15,881 nucleotides of DNA, from contig JAJYNB010000282.1 in NCBI GenBank assembly GCA_021786555.1, positions 1 to 15,881 on the forward strand, read 5' to 3'. The position numbers and the translations under genes are program-made. The notes under the pieces were generated by a model. It did no database searches. It was not told the DNA's origin and worked only from the letters and a program-made list of their open reading frames with translations. This DNA comes from Bacillota bacterium (GTDB lineage: Bacteria > Bacillota > Desulfitobacteriia > Desulfitobacteriales > JAJXUE01). Shown one piece after another: positions 1 to 7,304 of this stretch (positions within the stretch are counted from its first letter, which is position 1; every line of letters begins with the position of its first letter).

Positions 1-469
1 CTTTGACGTTTGGAATGTGGAAAACAGATGTCAGAAGCCAACTTGCGCCTCTACTTAATAGCTTTCGGTGAGGCATCAATCCAATCTCTTCCCCTCCCGT
101 GCAATAACGCGAAGCAATCACTACGTCTGTCCCCTGATCTACTTGCCTGATCATCTCAGTCATAAGACTGGGATCATGTGTATTATCTGCATCCATAATA
201 ATAATTGCATCTTTTGCACCGGTGACAATTTCCATGGAATATTTAAGACCGGTAGAAATAGCTTCACCCAACCCCATGTTCATTGGGTGTTGAAGGATTT
301 CGAGATTGAGAGAGTTAAGCCATTTTCTTGCTGTTTGTACAGTGCCGTCAGCGCTGCCATCGTCAACAACAATAATAGATAGGTCACTGAGGTTGAGATG
401 CAGAATCTTCTCAAATAGTAACGGCAAAGCCTTCTCCTCGTTATAACATGGTAAAAGTAAGACATTCAC
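1..469 (-). CDS. Family 2 glycosyltransferase, DPM1/DolP-mannosyltransferase-like (3' end cut by window edge)
   Basis: The frame runs from a GTG at 469 off the left edge, giving about 156 codons and no stop. It begins MNVLLLPCYNEE, the usual first strand of GT-A glycosyltransferases. It continues with IIVVDDGSADGT (nucleotide-sugar site) and IIMDADNTHDP, which holds the metal-binding DxD-type motif. This pattern is typical of enzymes that move a sugar from a nucleotide donor to a polyprenyl phosphate at the inner face of the membrane. GTG is the only ordinary start near the N-terminus; a GGGAG lies about 10 bases upstream and the frame closes two codons earlier. It follows the phosphatase-like gene by 32 bases, so it is probably co-transcribed with it. 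A lipid-linked sugar donor for the XrtG cluster is a reasonable inference, but the acceptor is unknown. Any C-terminal membrane segments lie outside the window. Confidence 0.85.
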   Translation of the reverse strand, partial: MNVLLLPCYNEEKALPLLFEKILHLNLSDLSIIVVDDGSADGTVQTARKWLNSLNLEILQHPMNMGLGEAISTGLKYSMEIVTGAKDAIIIMDADNTHDPSLMTEMIRQVDQGTDVVIASRYCTGGEEIGLMPHRKLLSRGASWLLTSVFHIPNVK

Positions 470-501
470 TAGAAGTCACTCCCTTTTCCCCGCCCACCAC
501 A

Positions 502-1587
502 TCAGTTAACCGTTGGAGAAAACGCTTTCTCCAATTCTTCATCGATTGAGTCGGTCTTGTCATCAGTGGTATAGCCATGAACAAATGTGGTGTCCTTGGT
601 TGTTTTGAGATAGTCTATTAGTTTGTCTGTTCCTACGAAATTGTCGCCCACCCGCTTTACGGGCAAGAGTTTGAACCCTAAACCTAAGCCTTTACAAGTT
701 TTTTGCTCCTTTTCAACAATGTCAGCCTCGCTCGGATTTTCAGGGTCAAGATAACTCACGACCTCCTTGACTTGATATTTGACCACCAGGTCGAGCCACT
801 CCGAGTCGGTTGGATATGGACCCAGGATAATCCTGTTGTCTGCGAAGTAGTGTAGCTCCCCACGTTCAAGTTTCTTTGGATAAGGGATGAGTTTGGTGTT
901 TCCCCCGTTCCCAAGCGTTTCTTCAATTACGTTTTTTACGAGTACGGTTCTGTGTTGTCCAAGATTACAGTGAATGTAGAAGCGGCTCTGATTGGTTTTG
1001 ACCAGTTGTTCTATTCCAGCCAAAGCGTCTTTGTTATCGCTCACCCATGGCAACATGGGAAAGTTATAGAATTGCAGACCGACCCTCTTTGCCGCTTCGC
1101 TTTCCTTGTCCAAAAGGACCTTCTCAAACGGGATGTTCGGACTGAGAAGACTGATGACCCCGGTATACCCTCCTTGTTTTAGCAATCTCATGTAGGGCTC
1201 ATCCGGATATGGTCCATAGGCAAACCTGCTATCTGTCTGCACCACCCCTCTAAAAGTGGCCATAAATGCACTGTCTGTCGAGAGGAGCAAATAAAATGTG
1301 CCTGAAGAGAGTACAATCAACCCCACTATAATAAAGCCCGCCACAGTCCGGAAAATATTATCGCGAGTCACGCCCCGGTAAAACATCACGCCGACTGCAA
1401 GCGTCGAAATAATCCAGGCCAGAATAATCGCATCCATAAAGATATCAATTAAGCTACCGGCAACATTGGCCCGTGATAAAAAAGCCTCCACGGGAATACT
1501 CACAAAAAACAAGAACAAAACACCTAACAAAAATCCGGCAAAAACAAGAAATAGGAATGAAAGTATTAGAACTTTCCATCTCTTCAT
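502..1587 (-). CDS. Membrane-anchored tandem dual-specificity-phosphatase-like protein
   Basis: 361 residues. Three hydrophobic segments lie near residues 6-32, 50-69 and 83-102, followed by two related soluble domains. The first contains IHCNLGQHRT, a perfect HCX5R phosphatase loop with Cys207 and Arg213. An upstream PMLPWVSDNKD segment could supply the general acid. The second domain repeats the layout: GPYPTDSEW mirrors the earlier GPYPDEPYM, and VVSYLDPENP mirrors VISLLSPNIP. Its loop reads HGYTTDDK, with Gly338 in place of Cys and Lys344 in place of Arg, so it is presumably inactive. Arg-rich residues between segments 2 and 3, plus the basic N-terminus, suggest that both domains face outside. 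That topology is a prediction. It sits 72 bases downstream of the glycosyltransferase gene in the XrtG cluster. The substrate could be a phosphoprotein, a phosphoglycan or a lipid phosphate. The start has only a weak GAGAG upstream, but no better start is available. Confidence 0.8.
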   Translation of the reverse strand: MKRWKVLILSFLFLVFAGFLLGVLFLFFVSIPVEAFLSRANVAGSLIDIFMDAIILAWIISTLAVGVMFYRGVTRDNIFRTVAGFIIVGLIVLSSGTFYLLLSTDSAFMATFRGVVQTDSRFAYGPYPDEPYMRLLKQGGYTGVISLLSPNIPFEKVLLDKESEAAKRVGLQFYNFPMLPWVSDNKDALAGIEQLVKTNQSRFYIHCNLGQHRTVLVKNVIEETLGNGGNTKLIPYPKKLERGELHYFADNRIILGPYPTDSEWLDLVVKYQVKEVVSYLDPENPSEADIVEKEQKTCKGLGLGFKLLPVKRVGDNFVGTDKLIDYLKTTKDTTFVHGYTTDDKTDSIDEELEKAFSPTVN

Positions 1588-1659
1588 TTTACTGCTGCTC
1601 TCATTGTGGGCACTCGCTTCATGGAGCTCCCTCCCCCTTTAGAAAATCCCCTAAGTAGG

Positions 1660-3045
1660 CTAACCATCGGTTTTAACATGTTCCATATTCTTCTTTCTAA
1701 ACATGATCTTGGCCAGCTTTTCCTTATCCTGTTTGAAGTTTTCAATGGCTTGTGTTATAGGGTTTGTTGTGGACCAGCTTTTTGGTTCGGTCAAAACCTT
1801 AATCACCCCTGACAAACGGAACCAGTACGAAAGGTAGCGGTATATAGGAAGGAAAAAAACCACCCAGGGTATTTTCCTCAGTTCCTGCCGCAGCGGCTTT
1901 GTTGCGCCTTTGTAAGCTACAACAAAAAACAACGTGTCCAGCAGCAGGTAACAAACATACAGCCCTATGATGGAAATTACCACCATGGGCAGGGAGTAAC
2001 CCAGGAAATAAAGGAAAGGAATCAGAAATGTCCAGGCTAAGCGCGAGAACACCAGGGTATGGTCCAGAATCAGGATGCGCCCGGTAAAGTCCAGTAAAGC
2101 CTGCCATGGATTGGGGAACCGTTCGAAATAAGTGGAGGCAACCTCAATCTGCCCCCGTTGCCACCGCACCCGCTGGGAATACAAGCGTGACATGGAGTCA
2201 ATGGGCTCAACGTAGGCTATCGCCTTCTGAACACAGCCGATTTTGCCCTTCTGGCTTTCGACTTTCTTCCTAATGCGGTAGGTCAGGTCAGTATCTTCAG
2301 AGACCGTGTTGTCCAGGTACAGGTAAGACTGCAGTATGACATCGCGCCTGAAGGCCGAAAAGGCTCCGGATAGCGTAAACAGGGTGTTCATCAGTGTCTG
2401 GAAGCGCCTGCCGATATCAAAGGCAAGCAGGTACTCGATAACCTCACAGTAGTTGACCAAATCAAGGAAGCTGTTGAAAGCCCCCAAGGTCTTGTTTACC
2501 CTGATTGTGGCAGTGACGGCCACCAGGTCGTTATCCTGTTCAAAGGCCTTGACAATTTCCATCACAGCCTCTTTGTCCAAATATGTGTCCGAATCCACGT
2601 TGATGAGGTAAGACCCCTGCCCTGAATATATACCGGCGTTAAGAGCTATTGACTTGTTAGACCTTTCAAGCGATGTCCAGGTCAATGCCATTTCCTGATG
2701 TTCATACTGGAACCGCTGGAATACCTCAAAACTATGGTCGGTACTGCCGTTATTGGCGCATATGACCTGGATGTAGTGCACGGGGTAACTCTGCTCTGCA
2801 ATAGATGTTAAGCATTTTTCCAGGGTGTTAGCTGAATCGTGCACCGGCACAACGATGGTTACCGGAGGATAGTAGCTCAGTCCAGCCTCTTGCTCTTGTT
2901 CCTCCTCATCCTTATTTGGCCGGTGGGAGTACAGAGTGACTAGGTAAATCACCGCTGTGGAAACATCGAACATAAGGGGGGCCAGCAGCCAGATACCCCA
3001 GAACATTGTGAAATTTAGGAAATTTGCAAAGAAGTTTTCACCCAT
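1660..3045 (-). CDS. Processive-type family 2 glycosyltransferase, exosortase G-associated (TIGR03111-like)
   Basis: 461 residues. An N-terminal membrane segment (about 15-40) is followed by a cytoplasmic GT-A domain and several C-terminal membrane helices (about 330-385). Visible motifs are VTIVVPVHDSANTLEKCL, the nucleotide-binding NNGSTD (98-103), the DSD metal site (151-153), SEDTD with the likely catalytic base region (249-253), and QRVRW (291-295), which is the Q/RXXRW signature of processive synthases. This arrangement resembles cellulose, hyaluronan and PgaC-type enzymes. It also resembles the small clade of glycosyltransferases that accompanies XrtG in Gram-positive bacteria. The ATG overlaps the end of the XrtG-like gene by eight bases (ATGGGTGA), which implies translational coupling. 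The assignment to the XrtG-associated clade rests on sequence feel plus neighbourhood. Its sugar and acceptor are unknown. An exopolysaccharide synthase is the alternative. Confidence 0.88.
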   Translation of the reverse strand: MGENFFANFLNFTMFWGIWLLAPLMFDVSTAVIYLVTLYSHRPNKDEEEQEQEAGLSYYPPVTIVVPVHDSANTLEKCLTSIAEQSYPVHYIQVICANNGSTDHSFEVFQRFQYEHQEMALTWTSLERSNKSIALNAGIYSGQGSYLINVDSDTYLDKEAVMEIVKAFEQDNDLVAVTATIRVNKTLGAFNSFLDLVNYCEVIEYLLAFDIGRRFQTLMNTLFTLSGAFSAFRRDVILQSYLYLDNTVSEDTDLTYRIRKKVESQKGKIGCVQKAIAYVEPIDSMSRLYSQRVRWQRGQIEVASTYFERFPNPWQALLDFTGRILILDHTLVFSRLAWTFLIPFLYFLGYSLPMVVISIIGLYVCYLLLDTLFFVVAYKGATKPLRQELRKIPWVVFFLPIYRYLSYWFRLSGVIKVLTEPKSWSTTNPITQAIENFKQDKEKLAKIMFRKKNMEHVKTDG

Positions 3046-4237
3046 TGTTTACATTCGTCCTCACAATTTTTAATGACGGCTTGGTGAACAATTGCCAGTA
3101 AAGAGCTGTAACCAGCACAAAGAACAGTAACCGCGCGAACAAGGTATGAGCCACAAAAATCATGCTCCTGCCACCCAGATGAATTGTAATGATAACCACC
3201 ATCAGGCTTAGAATGTTGATCCAAAATGTAACAAAAGCGCCCACCGACAAGAAAGTTAGTTTTCTCACCGGGCGGTAGGCTGGGTAGAACAGCAACAGTC
3301 CAAGTAAAATGCTGATTTCCAGCAGACTCGACCTTTCCAGATCAATTGCGATTGTGGTCCAAGAATGGTTGACGTCGTTAAGCACCAGCAGACTTCCTGC
3401 CTCTTTGGGGAAAAATCTGGTCGGTATTCCAATGTAGCCTGACAGGGTGTGCAGGATAGCACCAATTTGTTGCTCCACCCAGGCCTCCACCGGGGAACCC
3501 CGCAGCGTCAATATCAACACAAAGGAAAATCCCACAGAGCCCCAGATATAATAGAATATCCAATTCCTGTGATAACGGAAATAAGCAAGCACGGCAAACC
3601 ATAACAGGAAAAGTGTGATGATACCCACCCTGGCGTGAGTAGTGACCGGAAACGGCGACCAGGTGATATCTCCCTTCCGGGGCAAGCGATCGGCGGCATT
3701 GCCTACACCGGAAAGGTAAAAATTGATGGTCTGTGAGGAAACTATACCAAGGTTGGCCATAGGAATGGCAAATTCATGCCGTATTCCTCCTTCCCCATAT
3801 CCGTCTCCCCACATCCCCTGATAAGACGCCAAGAGCTTACCGGTTACAGAATGCAAGCTGAGCTCAACCTTGCCGCTATCTCTCTCAATGGGTGTATAGA
3901 CAGCCTCAACGTACTTGTCAACACCGTCCTCATAACTGCCATTGTTATTGATGTCGAAATATATCCGGTAGGTAAGCTGACTGTACGGGTCGGTCGGCGT
4001 GAATCTCTCTACCATAAAATACAGCTTTTGTTCATTGTAGTTGGTTCCCCAGAAAACCGTTGCAAGCTGTTGCCCGACCGGTGCACTTTGTTCTTTGGCG
4101 TAAAAAGTCCTTCCCTGCCAATCATCAAAGTGGCCATTCAGCTTTAGGGGTTGCAATCCCTGATATGAGCCTGACAAGGCAACAATCAGCCAAAGGAATA
4201 ACAGTAGTCCGGCGCAGTAGGCAAAAAATGTTTTCAT
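3038..4237 (-). CDS. xrtG: XrtG-like exosortase family protein with N-terminal extracytoplasmic domain and altered active site
   Basis: 399 residues from the ATG at 4237. A TTG at 4249 is also in frame, but it lies directly against the purine-rich stretch, so ATG is preferred. Residues 5-22 form a signal-anchor. Residues 30-195 form a soluble beta-rich domain with LNGHFDDW (33-40) and a calcium-loop-like DINNNGSYEDGVD (95-107), recalling CBM9/DOMON-type sugar-binding domains. From about 205 to 385 there are roughly six membrane helices laid out like exosortases, the intramembrane cysteine transpeptidase family. The aligned catalytic positions are Arg302 (in IDLERSS, where ECSG is expected), Ser344 (in NILS, where NxxR is expected) and His364 (VAHTLFAR). 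Only the His is kept. It overlaps both neighbours. Family XrtG (TIGR03110) usually has only the membrane part. It may be a non-catalytic or rewired member; the label rests on helix pattern, loop motifs and neighbours. Confidence 0.72.
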   Translation of the reverse strand: MKTFFAYCAGLLLFLWLIVALSGSYQGLQPLKLNGHFDDWQGRTFYAKEQSAPVGQQLATVFWGTNYNEQKLYFMVERFTPTDPYSQLTYRIYFDINNNGSYEDGVDKYVEAVYTPIERDSGKVELSLHSVTGKLLASYQGMWGDGYGEGGIRHEFAIPMANLGIVSSQTINFYLSGVGNAADRLPRKGDITWSPFPVTTHARVGIITLFLLWFAVLAYFRYHRNWIFYYIWGSVGFSFVLILTLRGSPVEAWVEQQIGAILHTLSGYIGIPTRFFPKEAGSLLVLNDVNHSWTTIAIDLERSSLLEISILLGLLLFYPAYRPVRKLTFLSVGAFVTFWINILSLMVVIITIHLGGRSMIFVAHTLFARLLFFVLVTALYWQLFTKPSLKIVRTNVNNG

Positions 4238-4238
4238 G

Positions 4239-7064
4239 CTAAACGTCAACCCTCTTGATCCTTAGATACACAATAGCGGCGGCAAGAACAAACAGTGAAA
4301 ACAGGGATATAGCTTCTCCCCAGTAGAAAATAGGGGTCTTTTTTAAAGAAAGCGAGATGGTGTGGTCGCCGGCCGGTAAATCCAATTGCACTAAGTTTTC
4401 GTGTTTACCCAGTGGGCTGGGTGTTCCGTCAATTGCAGCGTTCATGCCATCCAACGCCGCAACCGGCATGACTGCCGCAAAACTGTTGTCAGAGTGGTAC
4501 TTCATGACATAGCCGGTCCTGGTAGTCTTGTAATCAGTCAAGTAGTTTATATCGAGCCCCGTAAATTCCGTCTGTAGTGCCAATTGCTCACTCTCAAGCT
4601 TTAATGCGACAGGATCTCCGGTCAGGTATGAGTGGTATATAAGATTCCCGCCCAGGAACCATACCTTTTGCCCATTAACTAATTTGTAACCGAATATAGG
4701 GGCAGTGTTGCCATAATAGGTTGTTGACATTTCCACACCGTCTAGCCCTTGGGGTATAAAGGATTTCCACTGCGGGTATTGTTCTGAAAAAGGTTGCAGC
4801 AAAACCGTCTTCGCTCCGGTGTTAATTTCGAGCTGTCCTTGCAGGGTTGCAGTCTCCCCGGAAACTCCCAAAAACTCCGGCTGTTTGGAGAGTACATCAT
4901 TGGGCATCCCGGCGAGGTCAATGACCACGCGCCCACCTGAAGAGACGTAATCGGCAATGACTTTTTCGGCTGCTGATTTCACCCGCCATTCAACCCCGGT
5001 CAAAACGATTTCCGGATATTTTTTGAGATCATCAAGCGAGTAATCGTTTAAATTGTTGGAACCCCCGATTTCCACGGACGGAAACTGCATTGCAACAATA
5101 CTGGCATATTTGCCGATTGCTAAACAGTTATAATCTTTTGCCACGAGGTAAGGACCACTGCCGCCATGCCAGATGCTGACCCCGTCTATCGTCGCCTGGC
5201 GGCGATAACCTGCGCTTGCTGCTGCTGACGCAAAGGTGCCTGCATCTTTTACAGCATCGTCTTTGACAACCAAGTCGGTCGTTCCCAACTCTTCGGACCT
5301 GCCGAACAAAAATGGGTAGTGTTGCGTCTCGAAACTGCTGTTGAGGAGCATAATGTTCTGTGCGGTTTCCGCGCCCTGCCAGGCCCAGCCAAAGACCTGT
5401 TCCAACTTAGGTGATGTTGAAAACAGATATGAGGGCGCTGAGCCAAGGGTGCTCAGGTCAAGAGTCTCAACACGCCAGCCGGGCTCTGTTTGCAGCACCT
5501 GAGCCACCTTCTCCAATCTGTCCGGTTGCCCTCCGGTGTAGGCAAGCAAACGCATGGATAGCAGTGAATCCACAAACAAGATGGCAAAAAGTCCGACAAT
5601 CAGCGAACCGGTTACATACGAGGACTTGAGCAAGCCCCGGCGCAGTTCCGGCTTGTGAAAAGCCATACTTGAAGCCAGGAATGCAAGCGCAGCGACGCTG
5701 GAAAAACGCAATGGCCAGAGCAAATTGCTAAAGGGCAAGGATATGTAGACAGGCCGCACAAGCGGAAAGGTAATCAGTACCAGAATTGCGCCACAGGCAG
5801 CAAGACTTTTGGCCCATGCGGGCTTGGACCTCCAGGTTAGAAACGTTACCACTCCAGCCACGATCAGGCTGACTCCCCAGTAAAACGTCTCCCAGTTGGC
5901 AAAACGATACATGGGGTTGAGCGAGACATTTGCAGGGATAAACTGGATGGCGTTTTTCACCGCTTCCGGGTCCAACCCGGTAATACCTCCGCTCAAACTG
6001 GGCAGTAGCCACCATCCCGAACTGAGTACTCCGACCAAGAGCACAAGTATACCTCTAGCGCCGTCCCTTAACCGGCAGCCATGGAAAACCCGATAAAACA
6101 GCGTGAACAACGCCAGCCCGATTAAAAACACAGCGGCTATCATAGCATGGCTCAGCACCGCCAGTTGCACCAATACTACGGTGGCGATAATCCCGAAGTA
6201 TGCCTTCCTCTTATCCAAAACCCGCATGTAGGCAATAATCAACAACGGTAATAACGCTGTAGCCAGGACACGTGGCAGGTTTCCTTCGGAAAAGGCTACA
6301 CGCACGTTGTCCAACCACACCGTCCAGACAATCCCGGCCAGAGTGGCAGGCCAGAGTCCCATACGTTTGGCAAAAAACAGCCAGGAAACCCCTCCAAAAA
6401 GAGCGCACACAAAAATATAAAAAATCCCGGCATGAAAGATATCGCCCGAGATTGCTCGTATCAAAGCCAGTAGATAATAAGGCAGGGGCGCCCAGTAACG
6501 AAAGGGTTGGTTGCCATTGTACCATGATGCGTCAAACTGAGGAAAAAAATCTCCTTGTTGTATCTGATGAAAAAGGAATTCGGCCTTGTACAGATGGCCC
6601 CAGGTATCTGAGCCCCACGGAAAATACGTTGCCGGAGGTGTCAACAAGACGTTAGAATAAGTCACAAAAACCACCAAACAGATTAAGCTAAAAGCAAAAA
6701 TAAATTTAAAAAACGAGTAAATGCGCTTGACTGGACGCTTGTTTTCTAGGGCTTTTTCTTCCTGGATGGAGTCTGAAGGACAATCTTCCTCAAGAGGATC
6801 TTGGCAACTGCTTTCTCCCCCGACTGGCGGGTTTTCTTCTTCAGGGGGTTCATGATCTGCGGAATTGTCAGATGTAGCTGCAATTAACTCATATGTCTCT
6901 TCAACCGGCTCAGTTGTTTCAGGGTTCCCCTTAAGACTAAACCCCATAAACCGGCTTGTTATTTCAATACCTTTATTGGGTGTTTCCCAAATGGTTAATT
7001 TACCCAAGGACAGTTTTTTCTTTGCCAGCACATCTTCGATCGTGTTGAAGAAATACAATGACAT
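4239..7064 (-). CDS. Large membrane protein with PTPS-related (PF10131-type, GT-C-like) domain; apparent ATG lies inside a PTPS-like domain
   Basis: 941 residues from the ATG at 7064. Residues 1-42 are the C-terminal half of a 6-pyruvoyl-tetrahydropterin-synthase-like fold (ending in TIWETPNKGIEI), so this ATG is probably not the true start. It also lacks a convincing ribosome site. Residues 47-108 form an acidic, proline-rich linker. From 115 to about 505 there are around a dozen membrane helices with WGSDTWGH (150-157) and FSEGNLPRVLA (258-268), the conserved spots of the 6-PTPS-related membrane family; the Asp/His loop recalls GT-C glycosyltransferases that use lipid-linked sugars. Residues 506-912 are extracytoplasmic. 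Within them, 650-720 look like a class I glutamine-amidotransferase-type fold without an obvious catalytic Cys. A final helix spans 913-934. The stop at 4239 overlaps the next gene's alternative TTG start. A role in glycan assembly or transfer is inferred. Confidence 0.82.
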   Translation of the reverse strand: MSLYFFNTIEDVLAKKKLSLGKLTIWETPNKGIEITSRFMGFSLKGNPETTEPVEETYELIAATSDNSADHEPPEEENPPVGGESSCQDPLEEDCPSDSIQEEKALENKRPVKRIYSFFKFIFAFSLICLVVFVTYSNVLLTPPATYFPWGSDTWGHLYKAEFLFHQIQQGDFFPQFDASWYNGNQPFRYWAPLPYYLLALIRAISGDIFHAGIFYIFVCALFGGVSWLFFAKRMGLWPATLAGIVWTVWLDNVRVAFSEGNLPRVLATALLPLLIIAYMRVLDKRKAYFGIIATVVLVQLAVLSHAMIAAVFLIGLALFTLFYRVFHGCRLRDGARGILVLLVGVLSSGWWLLPSLSGGITGLDPEAVKNAIQFIPANVSLNPMYRFANWETFYWGVSLIVAGVVTFLTWRSKPAWAKSLAACGAILVLITFPLVRPVYISLPFSNLLWPLRFSSVAALAFLASSMAFHKPELRRGLLKSSYVTGSLIVGLFAILFVDSLLSMRLLAYTGGQPDRLEKVAQVLQTEPGWRVETLDLSTLGSAPSYLFSTSPKLEQVFGWAWQGAETAQNIMLLNSSFETQHYPFLFGRSEELGTTDLVVKDDAVKDAGTFASAAASAGYRRQATIDGVSIWHGGSGPYLVAKDYNCLAIGKYASIVAMQFPSVEIGGSNNLNDYSLDDLKKYPEIVLTGVEWRVKSAAEKVIADYVSSGGRVVIDLAGMPNDVLSKQPEFLGVSGETATLQGQLEINTGAKTVLLQPFSEQYPQWKSFIPQGLDGVEMSTTYYGNTAPIFGYKLVNGQKVWFLGGNLIYHSYLTGDPVALKLESEQLALQTEFTGLDINYLTDYKTTRTGYVMKYHSDNSFAAVMPVAALDGMNAAIDGTPSPLGKHENLVQLDLPAGDHTISLSLKKTPIFYWGEAISLFSLFVLAAAIVYLRIKRVDV

Positions 7065-7304
7065 ATTTTCCGTAGAGGGTTGGATTTCATTAAACGGATA
7101 AATCTGATTTAAAATTATATTTTCATAAGGAGCAAATACAGACTTGATAAGCTCAAGTACCTCGGAAAAAGCTACTAACTCACTACCTTCATGTGGTAAC
7201 CTTATAGCGACTTGAACCTGCCAGGAATGGGCGTGAATAGGCCCGAGACTAGCATTAATTGAAACACAATGCTTTGCATTTAATAAGTTAACTAGTTGTA
7301 TAAT
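7065..7304 (-). pseudogene. N-terminal part of PTPS-like domain (TIGR03112-like), in frame with the following ORF but without a normal start codon
   Basis: Eighty codons run without a stop from 7304 into the ATG at 7064 and encode the first two thirds of a PTPS fold. The zinc-site layout is clear: AKHCV (His12), then GPIHAHSWQV (His24 and His26), then a helix, then ILNQI, and PSTEN just before the ATG. The domain continues into the next ORF and ends at WETPNKG. No ATG, GTG or TTG occurs in frame. The first codons after the upstream TAA are ATT and ATA, with a GGTG five bases before the ATT. So the segment is either read from a rare ATT start by coupling, fused to the coiled-coil ORF with the TAA as a nonsense change or read-through, or untranslated decay. 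The usual catalytic Cys and Asp-His positions appear replaced (Leu20, and Glu-Asn in YENIILN). This small domain is known to accompany XrtG in Firmicutes. Confidence 0.75.

Noticed and set aside
280..465. 61-codon minus-strand ORF at the left end
   Set aside because: It is a different frame of the DPM1-like glycosyltransferase gene, whose motifs (DDGSADGT, DADNTHDP) are clear in the frame starting at 469.
952..1182. Plus-strand ORF opposite the phosphatase gene
   Set aside because: It is a shadow of the HCX5R-coding strand, has no ribosome site and encodes no recognisable family.
3776..4147. 123-codon plus-strand ORF opposite the exosortase-like gene
   Set aside because: The minus strand encodes a coherent membrane protein with family motifs here; the plus frame lacks a start signal and homology cues.
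6272..6655. 127-codon plus-strand ORF inside the large membrane protein gene
   Set aside because: Arg/Lys-rich translation typical of the antisense of a hydrophobic coding region; no ribosome site.
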